Source of the DNA: Spirosoma telluris
GTDB lineage: Bacteria > Bacteroidota > Bacteroidia > Cytophagales > Spirosomataceae
Length of the DNA stretch: 64,000 bases
Direction of reading: 5' to 3'
NCBI GenBank assembly: GCA_003259005.1
Contig: QLII01000001.1
Span: 7,741,001 to 7,805,000, forward strand
Shown here: positions 39,364 to 48,969 of the stretch, in pieces
Numbering within the stretch: the stretch's first letter is position 1
Layout of the letters: each line of letters starts with the position of its first letter
Translations under genes and position numbers: made by a program
Notes under the pieces: generated by a model
Told to the model about the DNA's origin: nothing
The model's input: the letters and a program-made list of their open reading frames with translations, nothing else
Databases searched by the model: none

Positions 39364-42161
39364 TTAGAAAATCTTCGAATTATCGCGCTTGTTAGGCTCG
39401 GGCCAGGCACCCAGGGGATCAACAATTACTTTCCGGGCGTTCGGCAAAGGCGGAAGCGAGACAAACCGTTCATCTGGATTTGGGTTAACCAGTTGGCGAT
39501 ACACTGTATGGCCGTTCTGATCTAGAACAGCAAGGGGTATATAGTCGTTAATGGGCACCGGTTGCCGCTGGCCATTTTTGTTCTCCCGCCATTTGGACGT
39601 GATAATTTCGACCGTTAAGCCGTTTGCCAAATTGGCTACCCGCCCTATTTTAAAATCAAACCATACTGGCTCACTCAGGTAGGTTTTTAGATAATCCAGC
39701 GAATCGGGTAACTGATGGGCAAGCTCATCGGAAAATGCACTGGCTGTAGCCGCGTCGGGTTGCTGAACGGCCTTTTTATAAAACTGACTAATGGTGAAGC
39801 TAAGCGGTTTATCGCCCCAAACCTGCTCAATACTATTGAGGGCAAGCGCAGCCCGACCGCGTTCAAGCGCGTCGTTGCCACTTGATTGAAGGAGTGCCGA
39901 TTCAGCCTTGCGGCTATGCTGCCGACTAGCGGCATACCAGGATGCTCGTTGGTCAAGCCGTTGTCTGAGCCGTTCCGGCCCATATTGTTTAGCTACCTGT
40001 TGTAACGCCAGATACTCAGCCAGACTTTGCCTGATGAAGCCATCGCCTGATTGCTGTTTGGGAGTTAACCGATGCACCAGCCATTGCTTGAACACCTCCC
40101 TGGAAATGAGGTAATCTATATGATCAAGCTTATCGGGTTGCCGATTATCTGCGATCCAGCCTTGTTTTTCGGAAATCAGAAGTTGACCGGGTTTTGAGAG
40201 TATATCGACTGCGCCAACAGGTATTTCTTTAATCTGCAAATCGGTGTAAGGGTACGCCCCAAATAGCTGCTCCCCTCTGTGCATGGCAATCTTCGCTGCC
40301 CGCAGCATGTGTTGAACCTGATAGGGGTGACGGTGTAGAATATGAACGTTTATCGACTGACCGGATACCGATGGGATAGCCATCGTACTCGTTTTGTACT
40401 GAATGGATTGCGTGGCTGGTAATGCTAGCAAACGTTGCTGTGTTTGCCAGATCGAAAAGCCTAGCAGGATGCCAAAAACTAGAAAGGCTAACCGAAAAGG
40501 CCAATTGAATTGGTTGCGCCACTGACCAATGCGTTCAGGTAAGCTAGCCACTATACCCCGGTTCCAGGTAAGCAGGAAGGATGTACCCAAAACACCAGCT
40601 ATACACCACCAAACGATGTGAAGAACAGGCCTAAGGGCTGTATTTGGGCCAAAACCGATTAAGTCGGAATAGGTTGCAGACCCTGGTAGGAAACTGTAGA
40701 GAAAAATGGATGGCTCACTCTTGCTGGCTTGATACCAAAAGGCTAATGCGGCAAAGAGAAGCAGACTAATTATATGGCTGAGGATTCGGTTGTTCACCAG
40801 CGCGGCTACAAATGCACCAAGGGCGATAAGCTGACAATACCGTAGAAACCCATCGGTCAATAAATCAGCGACATAGCGTCCCCAGTCAATATCGCTAAAA
40901 CCAGAACCTAGTTGCACACCAACACCGGTCAGAAACAGTCCAACCGTTAGTAGGGCAGCAGAGCCAGTTAGGGCCAGTAGTTTAGCTAGTAACAATACGA
41001 AATTAGATTGGGGCAGTGCGTCGTAAATAGGCCAGAAACCGACGGTACGTTCCTGAAAAATCAGTTCGCCAGTCATGACGAGCAAAAACAGACCAATAAA
41101 TAGGCCCAATGATAATCGTAGGGCGGTCATGCGTGAGGTAACGGGTAGTTCAGGAAAATCAGGGTTCAGACCCAGCATCGTTGTCAACAAGATGGCTAGC
41201 AGGACTAATAAGCCCACGGTAATCAGGAATACAGGCTGACGAACCAGATTCGAAAATTCCAGCTTCGTTAACCGCCAGCTGGTTTGCCAGGACAACCAGC
41301 CGCCAAACTGGGGCTTGACAGCTGGTAGTTTTGAAAAAGTCGTATGGGCTGATACACGTAACGCGGGTGATTGCTGGGGTTGCGTACGGGCAAAAAAGTC
41401 AAATGAGAAGTGCTGTTCGGCATACGCCAAGGCACCCAAAGACAACCCAAGCCATAAGAGTCGATTAATGAAAAACATGTCTGAGTAGGCAAACAGGCCA
41501 GCAGGGTCATCGCTAAAGGGCAAGTTCTCGACAGATTCTCTCGCCATCCCCACACCAAATGGATCGAGCAGTTGCCATAAGTCTGAATCGGCAACAAGTT
41601 GTTGGCTTGCCTCCGTCAGTAGAAAATAAAGAACGATTAAGAATAGCGCGATGTAAGCTCCCGAATACTTCGTAGCAGCACCGTCAGCGAAAACGTCAGG
41701 CTAACGATAATGAAACTATTTTGGACAATTAACCGTACAAATCCATCCGCCAGGGCTACCCATGCCGTTTGGGTATGGCCATTAACCGATGAAAATAATA
41801 GGATGCCTACCGGATAGCCTACCGATAGCAAAAGCACTGTGGCATACGTACCAATAAACCGTCCGGCGAAATGCATCCGGCTCGTAATCGGCAAAGTAAA
41901 AAGATAGGCTGTGGTACGGTAATCCAGATCTTTCGTTAGCGATTGTCCCGCCATTAAAACGGCTACAATGGCAAGAACGACACCGAGCGAGGCTAAAATC
42001 AGATAGGTCGTGACAGCAGGATCGCTATACGAATAAAGGGCTGTTACCTGAGAGGAGTACCAGATACCCTGCCCTACTACAAGAAAGGCAAATAAGTAAA
42101 ACGCGGGTTGGCGCAGATGATAAACTAGCTCGAAGCGGGCAATGGTTAGGATTAGTTTCAT
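39364..42161 (-). CDS. ABC-2 type permease fused to an aminopeptidase-like domain (one frameshift)
   Basis: A large inner-membrane protein. The first 170 residues (from MKLILTIARFELVYHLRQPA) and the part around residues 290-560 contain two sets of ABC-2 permease helices (e.g. FLITVGLLVLLAILLTTMLG, LGLFIGLFLLVMTGELIFQE). The last 370 residues look like an M1-peptidase-type domain, but the HExxH zinc motif is degenerate (REVFKQWLVHRL), so it is probably not catalytic. One G is missing in GGG (plus CCC 41660-41662); repair gives RGAYIALFLIVLYFLLTEAS and 932 residues. This two-part layout occurs in Bacteroidota ABC exporters, normally next to an ATPase gene; none is adjacent here. Confidence 0.85.
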
Positions 42162-42200
42162 AGCTTGCTAAAATACAGGATCTTAGCAAGTTTTCAATGC

Positions 42201-43274
42201 CTATAGCCGTACCAACTCGGCCAGTCCTACGCCCGAATCAGCCGCGCCATAGTACACCCAGATTTGGCCTGCTTTGTCGCTATCGGCAGGCCATTGAATC
42301 CAACCGTTCGAAAATACGACGTTCGGGAAGAAGCCTTCGCGTTCCCAAAACAATTCGGGTGATAGCAAGGGTAGACTGGAGCGGTCCAACACATGTGCGG
42401 GGTCATCTTTATCCAGGAGTGCCAGCGCCAGCGAATACGAATGCAGGGGGTTGGCACCATGGTAGCAGACTAACCAGCCTTCATCGGTCAGGATGGGCTC
42501 AGGACCTGCCCCAATTTTTCCCCCTTCCCAGCCAAAGGGATTTGCTAGTGGGTCCTGACTGGCATGGCCTCGCCCACCAAACAAAAAGCGGTGATTCCCC
42601 CAGTGTACCCCATCTTCTGATTCTGCCAGCCAGATCGACGGTTTGCCGATTTCCGACACCATAGGACGGTGAAGGAGCATGTATTTTCCGTTAATTTTTT
42701 TTGGGAACAAAGCCACGTCCTTATTGGGTGGCGGCAAAATCATCCCGACACGCTCAACGTTCACAAAATCGGTTGTAACGGCAAGCCCCACACCGGGGCC
42801 ATGTTCAGATACAGCTGTGTAGGTAATCCAGTATTTGCCATCCAGAAACGTAATTCGGGCGTCTTCAATGCCAAAAGACTCATCCATACGAGCCGGAAAT
42901 AAAAACGGCTTATCGTCGATCTCGAAGTGAATGCCATCCTTACTTCGAGCCAGACGCAAGTGGCTAAGTGAGGTTAGATACACTTTCCCATCCAGCGAGA
43001 TAACACGCGGGTCATAGGGTTCCGTTGGTTCAGGGAAACGCCTGATAACTAAGGAGGGTACCCCATCCTGTTCTTCTATCAGGGGTATAACAATAAAACC
43101 GGCTTCGGCCTTTGGCGCTTCGGCCACACGTAATAGAAGCAGAATTTCATCGTTGAAAAGGCAGGCTGCTGGATTGAAGGCGCCCAGCACGTCGAAATTG
43201 GCAATACTGGGTGTTACATCACTCGTTTTCAGAATGGGTTGATCGGATAAGCGTCGAAGCTGATAATTCTTCAT
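42201..43274 (-). CDS. GH130-family glycoside phosphorylase/hydrolase
   Basis: A cytoplasmic five-bladed beta-propeller enzyme of 357 residues. The ATG at MKNYQLRRLSD is chosen; the frame before it is non-coding. It has NPAACLFNDEILLLLRVAE, YDPRVISLDGKVYLT, FGIEDARITFLDGKYWITYT, NKDVALFPKKINGKYMLLHR and GAGPEPILTDEGWLVCYHGA, the strand-turn motifs of GH130, with the conserved Asp in EDAR. GH130 enzymes phosphorolyse or hydrolyse beta-mannosides (mannosyl-glucose, mannobiose, beta-1,2-mannans). Substrate cannot be told from sequence. It stands on the same strand as the ABC permease, 39 bases before it. Confidence 0.88.
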   Translation of the reverse strand: MKNYQLRRLSDQPILKTSDVTPSIANFDVLGAFNPAACLFNDEILLLLRVAEAPKAEAGFIVIPLIEEQDGVPSLVIRRFPEPTEPYDPRVISLDGKVYLTSLSHLRLARSKDGIHFEIDDKPFLFPARMDESFGIEDARITFLDGKYWITYTAVSEHGPGVGLAVTTDFVNVERVGMILPPPNKDVALFPKKINGKYMLLHRPMVSEIGKPSIWLAESEDGVHWGNHRFLFGGRGHASQDPLANPFGWEGGKIGAGPEPILTDEGWLVCYHGANPLHSYSLALALLDKDDPAHVLDRSSLPLLSPELFWEREGFFPNVVFSNGWIQWPADSDKAGQIWVYYGAADSGVGLAELVRL

Positions 43275-43477
43275 TGAGTAGGATTTTGGCACTTCTTTCG
43301 AAGTGGTTAGTACGATGAGCACACGAGCATGGGGCTTAATTCAGACATCGTACTAAATAAACTTTGTAGAGACCTTGTAGTTTTAATTCATTTATTGAAT
43401 AAGTTTGGGAGTGGCTTAAACCTTCGGGGAAAGAGCCGCGTTATGGGAAGTAAACTAACTTTTATACTCTATTAACC

Positions 43478-43735
43478 ATGATTTACCAGCCAACGTTTGA
43501 TGAGGATGAAGACGTGCTGATGTTGAACCCTGATCCAGAATCAGCGGCATTTGACGACGATGATGACGATTTCGATGACGATGCCGAATTCGATGAACTT
43601 GGCTCTGGAGCTGCTAGCGGCTATGGAGCAGATGATCTGGACGACATTGAAGACGACTTTAATCCGGAAGATCTCGATGAAGATTTAGACGACGACAGTA
43701 TCGACGACGATCTGGACGACGACAGTATGGAGTAA
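43478..43735 (+). CDS. Highly acidic small protein of unknown function
   Basis: An 85-residue protein, more than 40 percent Asp and Glu, with runs such as FDDDDDDFDDDAEFDELG and tandem DLDDDSIDD units near the C-terminus. No signal peptide, no cysteine, and only two basic-charge-free segments; it must be disordered unless it binds cations or a basic partner. It ends in a well-formed terminator and is followed by a second small acidic gene. I do not recognise the family. Confidence 0.75.
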   Translation: MIYQPTFDEDEDVLMLNPDPESAAFDDDDDDFDDDAEFDELGSGAASGYGADDLDDIEDDFNPEDLDEDLDDDSIDDDLDDDSME

Positions 43736-43738
43736 CAA

Positions 43739-43777
43739 AAAGGCTGGCCCTTCTAAGGTCAGCCTAACTCTTTTTTT
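43739..43777 (+). terminator. Intrinsic terminator after the acidic protein
   Basis: AGGCTGGCC and GGTCAGCCT form a 9-bp stem (one G-U pair) followed by AACTCTTTTTTT, right after the stop codon. Confidence 0.82.
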
Positions 43778-43803
43778 ACGCCTTTACTTACACTTACTAC
43801 GTT

Positions 43804-43983
43804 ATGACAAATGAACAACAGTCGCCAGCCCCGGCGGAAGAACCTTTAGTAACGACGGCAAATGCCGATAATGATGGTACGGCTCCTGACGCTGATACAC
43901 AATCATCAGCCGCTAGTGAAGCCGGTGATCGTACCTCCGAAGAGGGTTCCAGAGCCCCTAACGATCCTGCCGAAGGGGCCTAG
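43804..43983 (+). CDS. Small acidic hypothetical protein
   Basis: A 59-codon open frame beginning ATGACAAATGAACAACAG and ending GCCTAG. The product is rich in Ala, Glu, Asp, Thr and Ser (MTNEQQSPAPAEEPLV, TANADNDGTAPDAD, SEEGSRAPNDPAEGA) with almost no hydrophobic residues, so it should be disordered. Its composition resembles its acidic neighbour, from which it is separated by a terminator, so it needs its own promoter. Being so short and low in complexity, it is less certain as a gene; its codon-phase composition looks coding. Confidence 0.55.
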   Translation: MTNEQQSPAPAEEPLVTTANADNDGTAPDADTQSSAASEAGDRTSEEGSRAPNDPAEGA

Positions 43984-43984
43984 T

Positions 43985-44050
43985 GAATGAATAATGTAAA
44001 ATGGATAATGAAAAATGGCTCTATGACAATCCATTCTACATTATTCATTC
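43985..44050. repeat. 22-bp inverted repeat GAATGAATAATGTA...
   Basis: GAATGAATAATGTAAAATGG at 43985 and its complement at 44029-44050 match at 21 of 22 positions; the word TACATTATTCATT is then repeated once more up to 44066. The stop codon of the convergent menF gene falls inside the right arm. Confidence 0.6.
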
Positions 44051-45390
44051 TACATTATTCATTATTTGAAGTAAGGTCTGGCATTTCATTTCGGTTTCCT
44101 GCCATTCCTGTTCAGGTTCCGAATCCTCTGTTATTCCCGCCCCTGCATACAGGGTTGCTAGTCTGCCTTCGAGTTTCATACAACGAATGTGTACGAAAAG
44201 GCTACTCGATGGTCCTTCGTTATTGGTATCTATATTGACAGGCCCCAGAAAACCGCTGTATAACTCGCGGTCGTGGGGTTCGTGCTGGCGGATAAAGGCA
44301 AACGCGGCATCGCGGGGAGTGCCGCAAACTGCCGAAGTTGGATGCAGTAGTCGAAGCATCACCGTGCCAAGTTGAGGATAGCGTACCGCCTGCGTGTCGA
44401 CCGTGAAAGACGTACCCAGGTGCATCAAATTGCCCGCTATGATGCTTTTAGGGCCTTCCTCAAGGTATTCTCGCAGCCGGATTTTCTTGAAGCATTCAAT
44501 AATATAGCGACTTACCAGCGCCTGCTCTTCAATTTCCTTCTGCGACCACATGGCCTTCGAAGGAAGTTTAGCCGTACCATCCGGGTGAAAGGAAGACTGG
44601 GTTCCCGCCAGCGAAGTCGTCTGAAAAATTCCCTTGGCATTAACACTCACCAGCCGTTCTGGGTCGCACTTATCCAGATCTGGCCCCGTTCTGGAATTGA
44701 AACGGCCGATACAAAAGCGGTTGGGTACTTTTGGCAAAGCTTATCAAACAACTCGACCGCGTTTGGGGCATTGGTAAACTGTACCTGCTTCGTGCGAGAC
44801 AGGACTACCTTGCGTAATTCGCCCCGTTGGATCGCTTCAATCGCTTTGGCTACGTTTCGCTCGTATAGGGCCTGTGCTTTGGGGTCAAGGATGGGCGTAG
44901 GATTGCCTACACCTATTGGTTGATGCGCTTTCTTGCCTGCATTCGATTTTAGCGTATGCCAAAACCGGTTAGCTGGCTCACCTGTCGTATTTTTTAGTTC
45001 AGTCTGTTTTACTGTAGCCGTTTCAGTTGCCAGAAAAGTGGCCTGGATATCAGCCCGTAGAAAAAAGGTTTGCGGGATAAGGCCACTCGGGTCTAAGTGC
45101 TCCGAAAGCTGTGCTTCTACTGGTGCGTTTTTGGCCAGGTTGTCGAAAGGACTAATGAGGAACCCCGCTGGTAATTCATCCAGATCGGCCGATACACGGG
45201 GCAGTACCTCCTCAAAGGACACAATCAGGTGTTTATCCTGCTGATTGGGTAATCGCCAAAGGGCGGCTGGAAATCCTAAGGTAAGGGCTGTTTTCCAAAG
45301 ATCACTGGCGTCGGGCTGACCCCTGCGCTGCGATTCAGCGAGTTGTATGGTTGATGACGTATTGATGCTATAATCCGGTTGCATAATCAC
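44045..45390 (-). CDS. menF: Isochorismate synthase, MenF/EntC-type (one frameshift)
   Basis: A chorismate-binding enzyme that converts chorismate to isochorismate, the first step toward menaquinone or a catecholate siderophore. The C-terminal half holds the family signatures: ELRKVVLSRTKQVQF, IWISATPERLVSV, AGNLMHLGTSF, LHPTSAVCGTPRDAAFAFI, RELYSGFLGPVN and LYAGAGITEDSEPEQEW. One base is missing in CCC (plus GGG 44661-44663); restoring it turns a premature stop after SATQNGW into SATPERLVSV. Corrected length is about 446-448 residues depending on which of two ATGs is used. No other men gene lies nearby, but menaquinone is the usual quinone of this group, so menF is the likelier assignment. 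Confidence 0.9.
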
Positions 45391-45480
45391 TAACCAACCG
45401 GGTTAGGGTTGGTTAGAAGGATAACAGAATTTGCCGGGAATTTGTGCGTAGAGAACGCGAAACTCTTTAGTAAGCCTATG

Positions 45481-46542
45481 CTACTTCAAGATCGGTTCCA
45501 GAGCGGCTCGGTTTTCGTTGAGCCATTCGTGAATATCGCTCACAATTTCACGAATGCCGAGTTGGGGTTTCCAGCCAGTCAGGTTCGTGACGTTCGTGTT
45601 GTCGGTGATGTAGAGTCGAATATCGGCGGCCCGGTTTTCGGCGACTTGGGCGATGGGAATCGTTTTGCCGGTTATTTCCTGGCAAATCTGGGTTAATTCC
45701 TGCAACGACGCGCTGCTTTCTACACCACCGCCAGCGTTCAGAATTTCACCGTTTACTTTATCGAGGTTGTGTAACTCCCAGTCAATCAGCCGGTACAGAT
45801 CGGCGATGTGAAGCATGTCGCGGGTTTGCTTGCCGGTGCCACCGTAGCCGATGTAGGCTAATTTCTGCTCAAAGTAGTGTTTGGCAATCCAGAGAACCAT
45901 GACGCCCTGATCGACCTTGCCCATCTGCCAGGGACCCGTGATTACGCCACAACGGTTGATCACCGTTTTCAGTCCGTAAAACTCGTTATACTCCTGAATC
46001 AACAGTTCCGACGCCAGTTTGGTCGTTCCGTACAGCGACCGCGCACCTGTGAGTGGAAAGTCCTCGGCAATCCCCTTCGACGACACGCCCGGAACGGGTT
46101 GATTATCCGTCAGAACAAAGCGTGTATCGGCTTCCTCGAAATTGAGCGTTTCGATGGTTTTGATTGGGTAAACGCGACTTGTCGACAGGAAAATGAAATT
46201 AGCCTTGTGTTTTAAGGCATAGTTCAGGCAATTGACTGTACCGAACAGATTGGTATTAATCAGGTAATCAGGTGTTCCGTCAAGGCCAGCCAGCACCGAG
46301 GGCTCGGCGGAGGCTTCAATCACAGTATCCACGGCAGGCAGGGCGTCGAAATCTTCTTTGTTCCGAATATCGCCGTGTAGAAATTCGATACCCGCTGCTT
46401 TAAGCCGGGCCAGACTCAGTTCCGACCCGCGCCGTTTAAGGTTATCGAGCGCAAAGATTTGATACTTCGGATAATTCTGCTTCAGCGAAATGGCCAGTGA
46501 TGAGCCAACAAATCCGGCCCCGCCGGTGATGAGAAGTTTCAT
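45481..46542 (-). CDS. NAD-dependent epimerase/dehydratase, extended SDR
   Basis: A nucleotide-sugar short-chain dehydrogenase of 353 residues. The start at MKLLITGGAGFVGSS sets the Rossmann motif GGxGxxG at the N-terminus; codons upstream translate a repeat (HSLIHSIAHSLIQ) and are not part of the gene. Catalytic residues appear as FLSTSRVYP (Ser) and YGTTKLASE (Tyr-x3-Lys). RCGVITGPWQMGKVDQGVM, with the later TRDMLHIADLYRL and the end GWKPQLGIREIVSDIHEW, resembles CDP-paratose 2-epimerase-like enzymes. The exact sugar is not certain. It sits between kup and menF, all on the minus strand. Confidence 0.88.
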   Translation of the reverse strand: MKLLITGGAGFVGSSLAISLKQNYPKYQIFALDNLKRRGSELSLARLKAAGIEFLHGDIRNKEDFDALPAVDTVIEASAEPSVLAGLDGTPDYLINTNLFGTVNCLNYALKHKANFIFLSTSRVYPIKTIETLNFEEADTRFVLTDNQPVPGVSSKGIAEDFPLTGARSLYGTTKLASELLIQEYNEFYGLKTVINRCGVITGPWQMGKVDQGVMVLWIAKHYFEQKLAYIGYGGTGKQTRDMLHIADLYRLIDWELHNLDKVNGEILNAGGGVESSASLQELTQICQEITGKTIPIAQVAENRAADIRLYITDNTNVTNLTGWKPQLGIREIVSDIHEWLNENRAALEPILK

Positions 46543-46553
46543 ATATTGAATGA

Positions 46554-46637
46554 GTGAATGAGCGATTGAGTGAATGAGTGAATGAGTGAATAGCACTTGC
46601 ATCAGCTATTCACTCATTCACTCAATCGCTCATTCAC
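46554..46637. repeat. GAATGAGT-repeat palindrome upstream of the epimerase gene
   Basis: GTGAATGAGCGATTGAGTGA with further GAATGAGT units fills 46554-46593 and its complement fills 46606-46637, with the same word order. The left arm has one more 8-base unit than the right. It lies between the kup stop and the epimerase start and shares GAGTGATTGAGC words with 31620-31671. Confidence 0.65.
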
Positions 46638-46639
46638 AA

Positions 46640-48590
46640 TTAAGATGTAATGCGTTTTAGTTGGACGTTTTCTACTGGACGAATTACCAGTGGTACTTTT
46701 TCAATTTTAACCGAACTGCTATCTAAGCCAAACCAGCGATCTTCGGGGGTCGTGAAGCTTTTAATGCTGAAGTAGATATTCATGATGATCCGCTCGCGGG
46801 TAGGTAGTTCGTTTTCGAAGGATAGGAATTTTTCTAAAACGACAAAGCGGAAATCACCGATAACGTTCTGACGGCTAAGTGATTCGTAACGGCTGGTAAT
46901 ATCCACTTCTTTGTTTTTTACCATGTCTTCGATCACCTTTCGGAAGAACAGGTTGATTCGTTGTTCAACCCGGAATCCGAGTTTAAACGTCACTTTATAG
47001 GCGTCGTCGGGCGCAATGGTGTTCACCTTATACTCCATCGTATACGGATCATCCGTTGTGTCGACGTGAACGAACCAGTAAATGTCAGCGCGTTTGGGGC
47101 GTTTCTGGAAGATGGAATAAATGATTTTCGATTCAATTTCCGATTGCCGGGCCGCATTGCTCATAAAGACAATGTGGGTAGCGTATTTCGGAATACTGAT
47201 ATCGCGACTGAGTTCTTTGATGGCCTGGGTGTATTGGTCAATTCGGACGTACTCCGTCAAGCGTAGTTTAATCTGGAACGCCTGTAACCAGATGTACATA
47301 ACTCCGGCAATTGTTGCACCGATCAGTACAGATACCCAACCGCCGTGCGGGAATTTGATCAGATTCGCGACCAGAAACGACCCTTCGATACCGAGATAAA
47401 CCGTTAGGAACAAGACTACCCACCATGCCTGATACTTGTGCGTATAGAGGTAGTAGGACATCAGCAAGGTCGTCATCAACATGGTCAGCGTAATAGCCAG
47501 CCCGTAAGCGGCTTCCATATTCGATGATTCACGGAAATACAGGACAACGCCCACGCAGCCTGCCCAAAGCAGGAAGTTAACACTCGGTACGTACAATTGC
47601 CCTTTCTGAACACTTGGGTAGCGTAACCGAACTTTTGGCCAGAAGTTAAGCCGGATGGCTTCACTGATAAGCGTAAATGAACCACTGATTAAGGCCTGAC
47701 TGGCAATAACGGTGGCGGCAGTCGCAATACTGATGCCAATGGTCAGGAACCAGGGGGCATAACCTCATAAAACGGAATACGTTCTTTCAGTGCCTGGCCT
47801 TCAATGCTTAATAACCAGGCTCCCTGGCCAAAATAGTTGAGAATCAGGCAGGATTTGACAAATACCCAGCTAACCCGAATATTGGCCCGACCACAGTGTC
47901 CCATGTCGGAATACAAAGCCTCGCCCCGGTGGTGCATAAAAATACCGAACCCAATAGCCAGAAGCCTCCTGGATACTCCGACAACAGCCACCAGGCATAG
48001 TAGGGATTTATGGCGGCCAGAATACCCGGTGCCTGTGCAATCTGAACAATACCTAATACGCCCAGCATCACAAACCAGACAAACATGATGGGTCCAAAAG
48101 CCGTACCAACCACACTGGTTCCAAAAGCCTGAATCAGAAACAGAATGGTCAGAATCGCAATGACAATTTCAATGATTTGTATGTGGGTGATGGCCGGGTA
48201 CAGCAGGCGGAGCCCTTCTACAGCTGATGAGACCGAAATAGGGGGGGTAATTATACCATCAGCCAGCAAGGCCGCCCCACCAATAATAGCCGGGAGCGTT
48301 AGCCAGCGGGCGTGCCGTCGAACCAATGCATATAGGGCAAAAATTCCACCTTCACCCCGGTTGTCGGCCCGAAGGATCAGGATAACGTATTTGACGGTCG
48401 TTTGCAGTGTAAGTGTCCATAGTACACAGGAGAGTGCTCCCCGAACTACATCCGCTCGAATCGGATTGTTTGGCCCAACAATAGCCCGGAGTGTGTACAA
48501 GGGCGATGTGCCAATATCGCCGTAGATGATACCCATTGCCACCAGCAAGCCAGCAGCTGTCACAGTATCTAAATGCTTTTTGTCTTCCAT
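46640..48590 (-). CDS. kup: KUP-family potassium uptake protein (two frameshifts)
   Basis: An inner-membrane K+:H+ symporter. It opens MEDKKHLDTVTAAGLLVAMG and GIIYGDIGTSPLYTLRAIVG, the N-terminal signature, has about 12 transmembrane helices, the highly conserved TTGGEALYSDMGHCGRANIR and the segment SEAIRLNFWPKVRL, and ends in a cytoplasmic domain of some 200 residues. A base is missing in GGGG (plus CCCC 47924-47927, inside TTGGEAL) and in CCCCC (plus GGGGG 47753-47757, PFYEVMPPWFLTIG). Corrected length is 650 residues, full family length. A canonical -7 box lies just upstream. Confidence 0.92.
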
Positions 48591-48634
48591 AAATTAGGCG
48601 TGCGCCTTCTGGTGTACGAGCGGGTAAAAACCGG

Positions 48635-48642
48635 GCAAAGAT
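48635..48642 (-). promoter_or_regulatory. Candidate -7 box (TATCTTTG) for kup
   Basis: On the minus strand the sequence is TATCTTTG, an exact TAnnTTTG match, 44 bases upstream of the kup start codon. Confidence 0.6.
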
Positions 48643-48646
48643 AACC

Positions 48647-48654
48647 TATGTTTG
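48647..48654 (+). promoter_or_regulatory. Candidate -7 box (TATGTTTG) for a rightward leader RNA
   Basis: TATGTTTG on the plus strand fits TAnnTTTG and lies back to back with the kup box, 4 bases apart. It would start transcription near 48661, ahead of the terminator at 48826. Confidence 0.5.
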
Positions 48655-48660
48655 GATTCG

Positions 48661-48860
48661 TTAATCGTGCTTTAATCGAAAGTTGTCTATTCGCAAAAAA
48701 CACAGGAAACCTGTCCTAATCTGGAAAGAGCTTCCTGTCAGTAGAAAACTGGCGGGGCTATATCAACGTATGTACATTGGCCATTTTACAATTGGCCGGG
48801 TTTTGTTTAATTAGGTGGGTTCTGCAGATGGTTCGCTTGGTTAGCGAACCATCTCTTTTT
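48661..48860 (+). ncRNA. Candidate leader or small RNA ended by a terminator
   Basis: Between the candidate promoter and an intrinsic terminator lie about 200 bases without a protein gene. The terminator stands about 110 bases before the MBL-fold sulfurtransferase start, so it could end a free small RNA or act as an attenuator of that gene. I cannot assign it to a known RNA family. The span is inferred from the two signals only. Confidence 0.4.
48826..48860 (+). terminator. Intrinsic terminator without an upstream protein gene
   Basis: AGATGGTTCGCT and AGCGAACCATCT form a perfect 12-bp stem around TGGTT, followed by CTTTTTC. The only gene to the left is kup, which runs the other way. Confidence 0.8.
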
Positions 48861-48969
48861 CAGGCAGTCGGTGACCTGACGATAATCAGGATTCATTTGT
48901 AACAAATATCACAGAACCGGCTTTGAACGATCGCCAACTTTGACGTATCAATTTACCCAGTGAAACGTC

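Noticed and set aside
43981..44070. CRISPR-like short repeats TACATTATTCATT
   Set aside because: Only three partial units without spacers of equal length; they form an inverted repeat, not a direct-repeat array. No cas gene is near.
44045..45390. entC-type siderophore gene as the specific name
   Set aside because: No other siderophore synthesis gene is nearby, so the menaquinone role is the more cautious choice.
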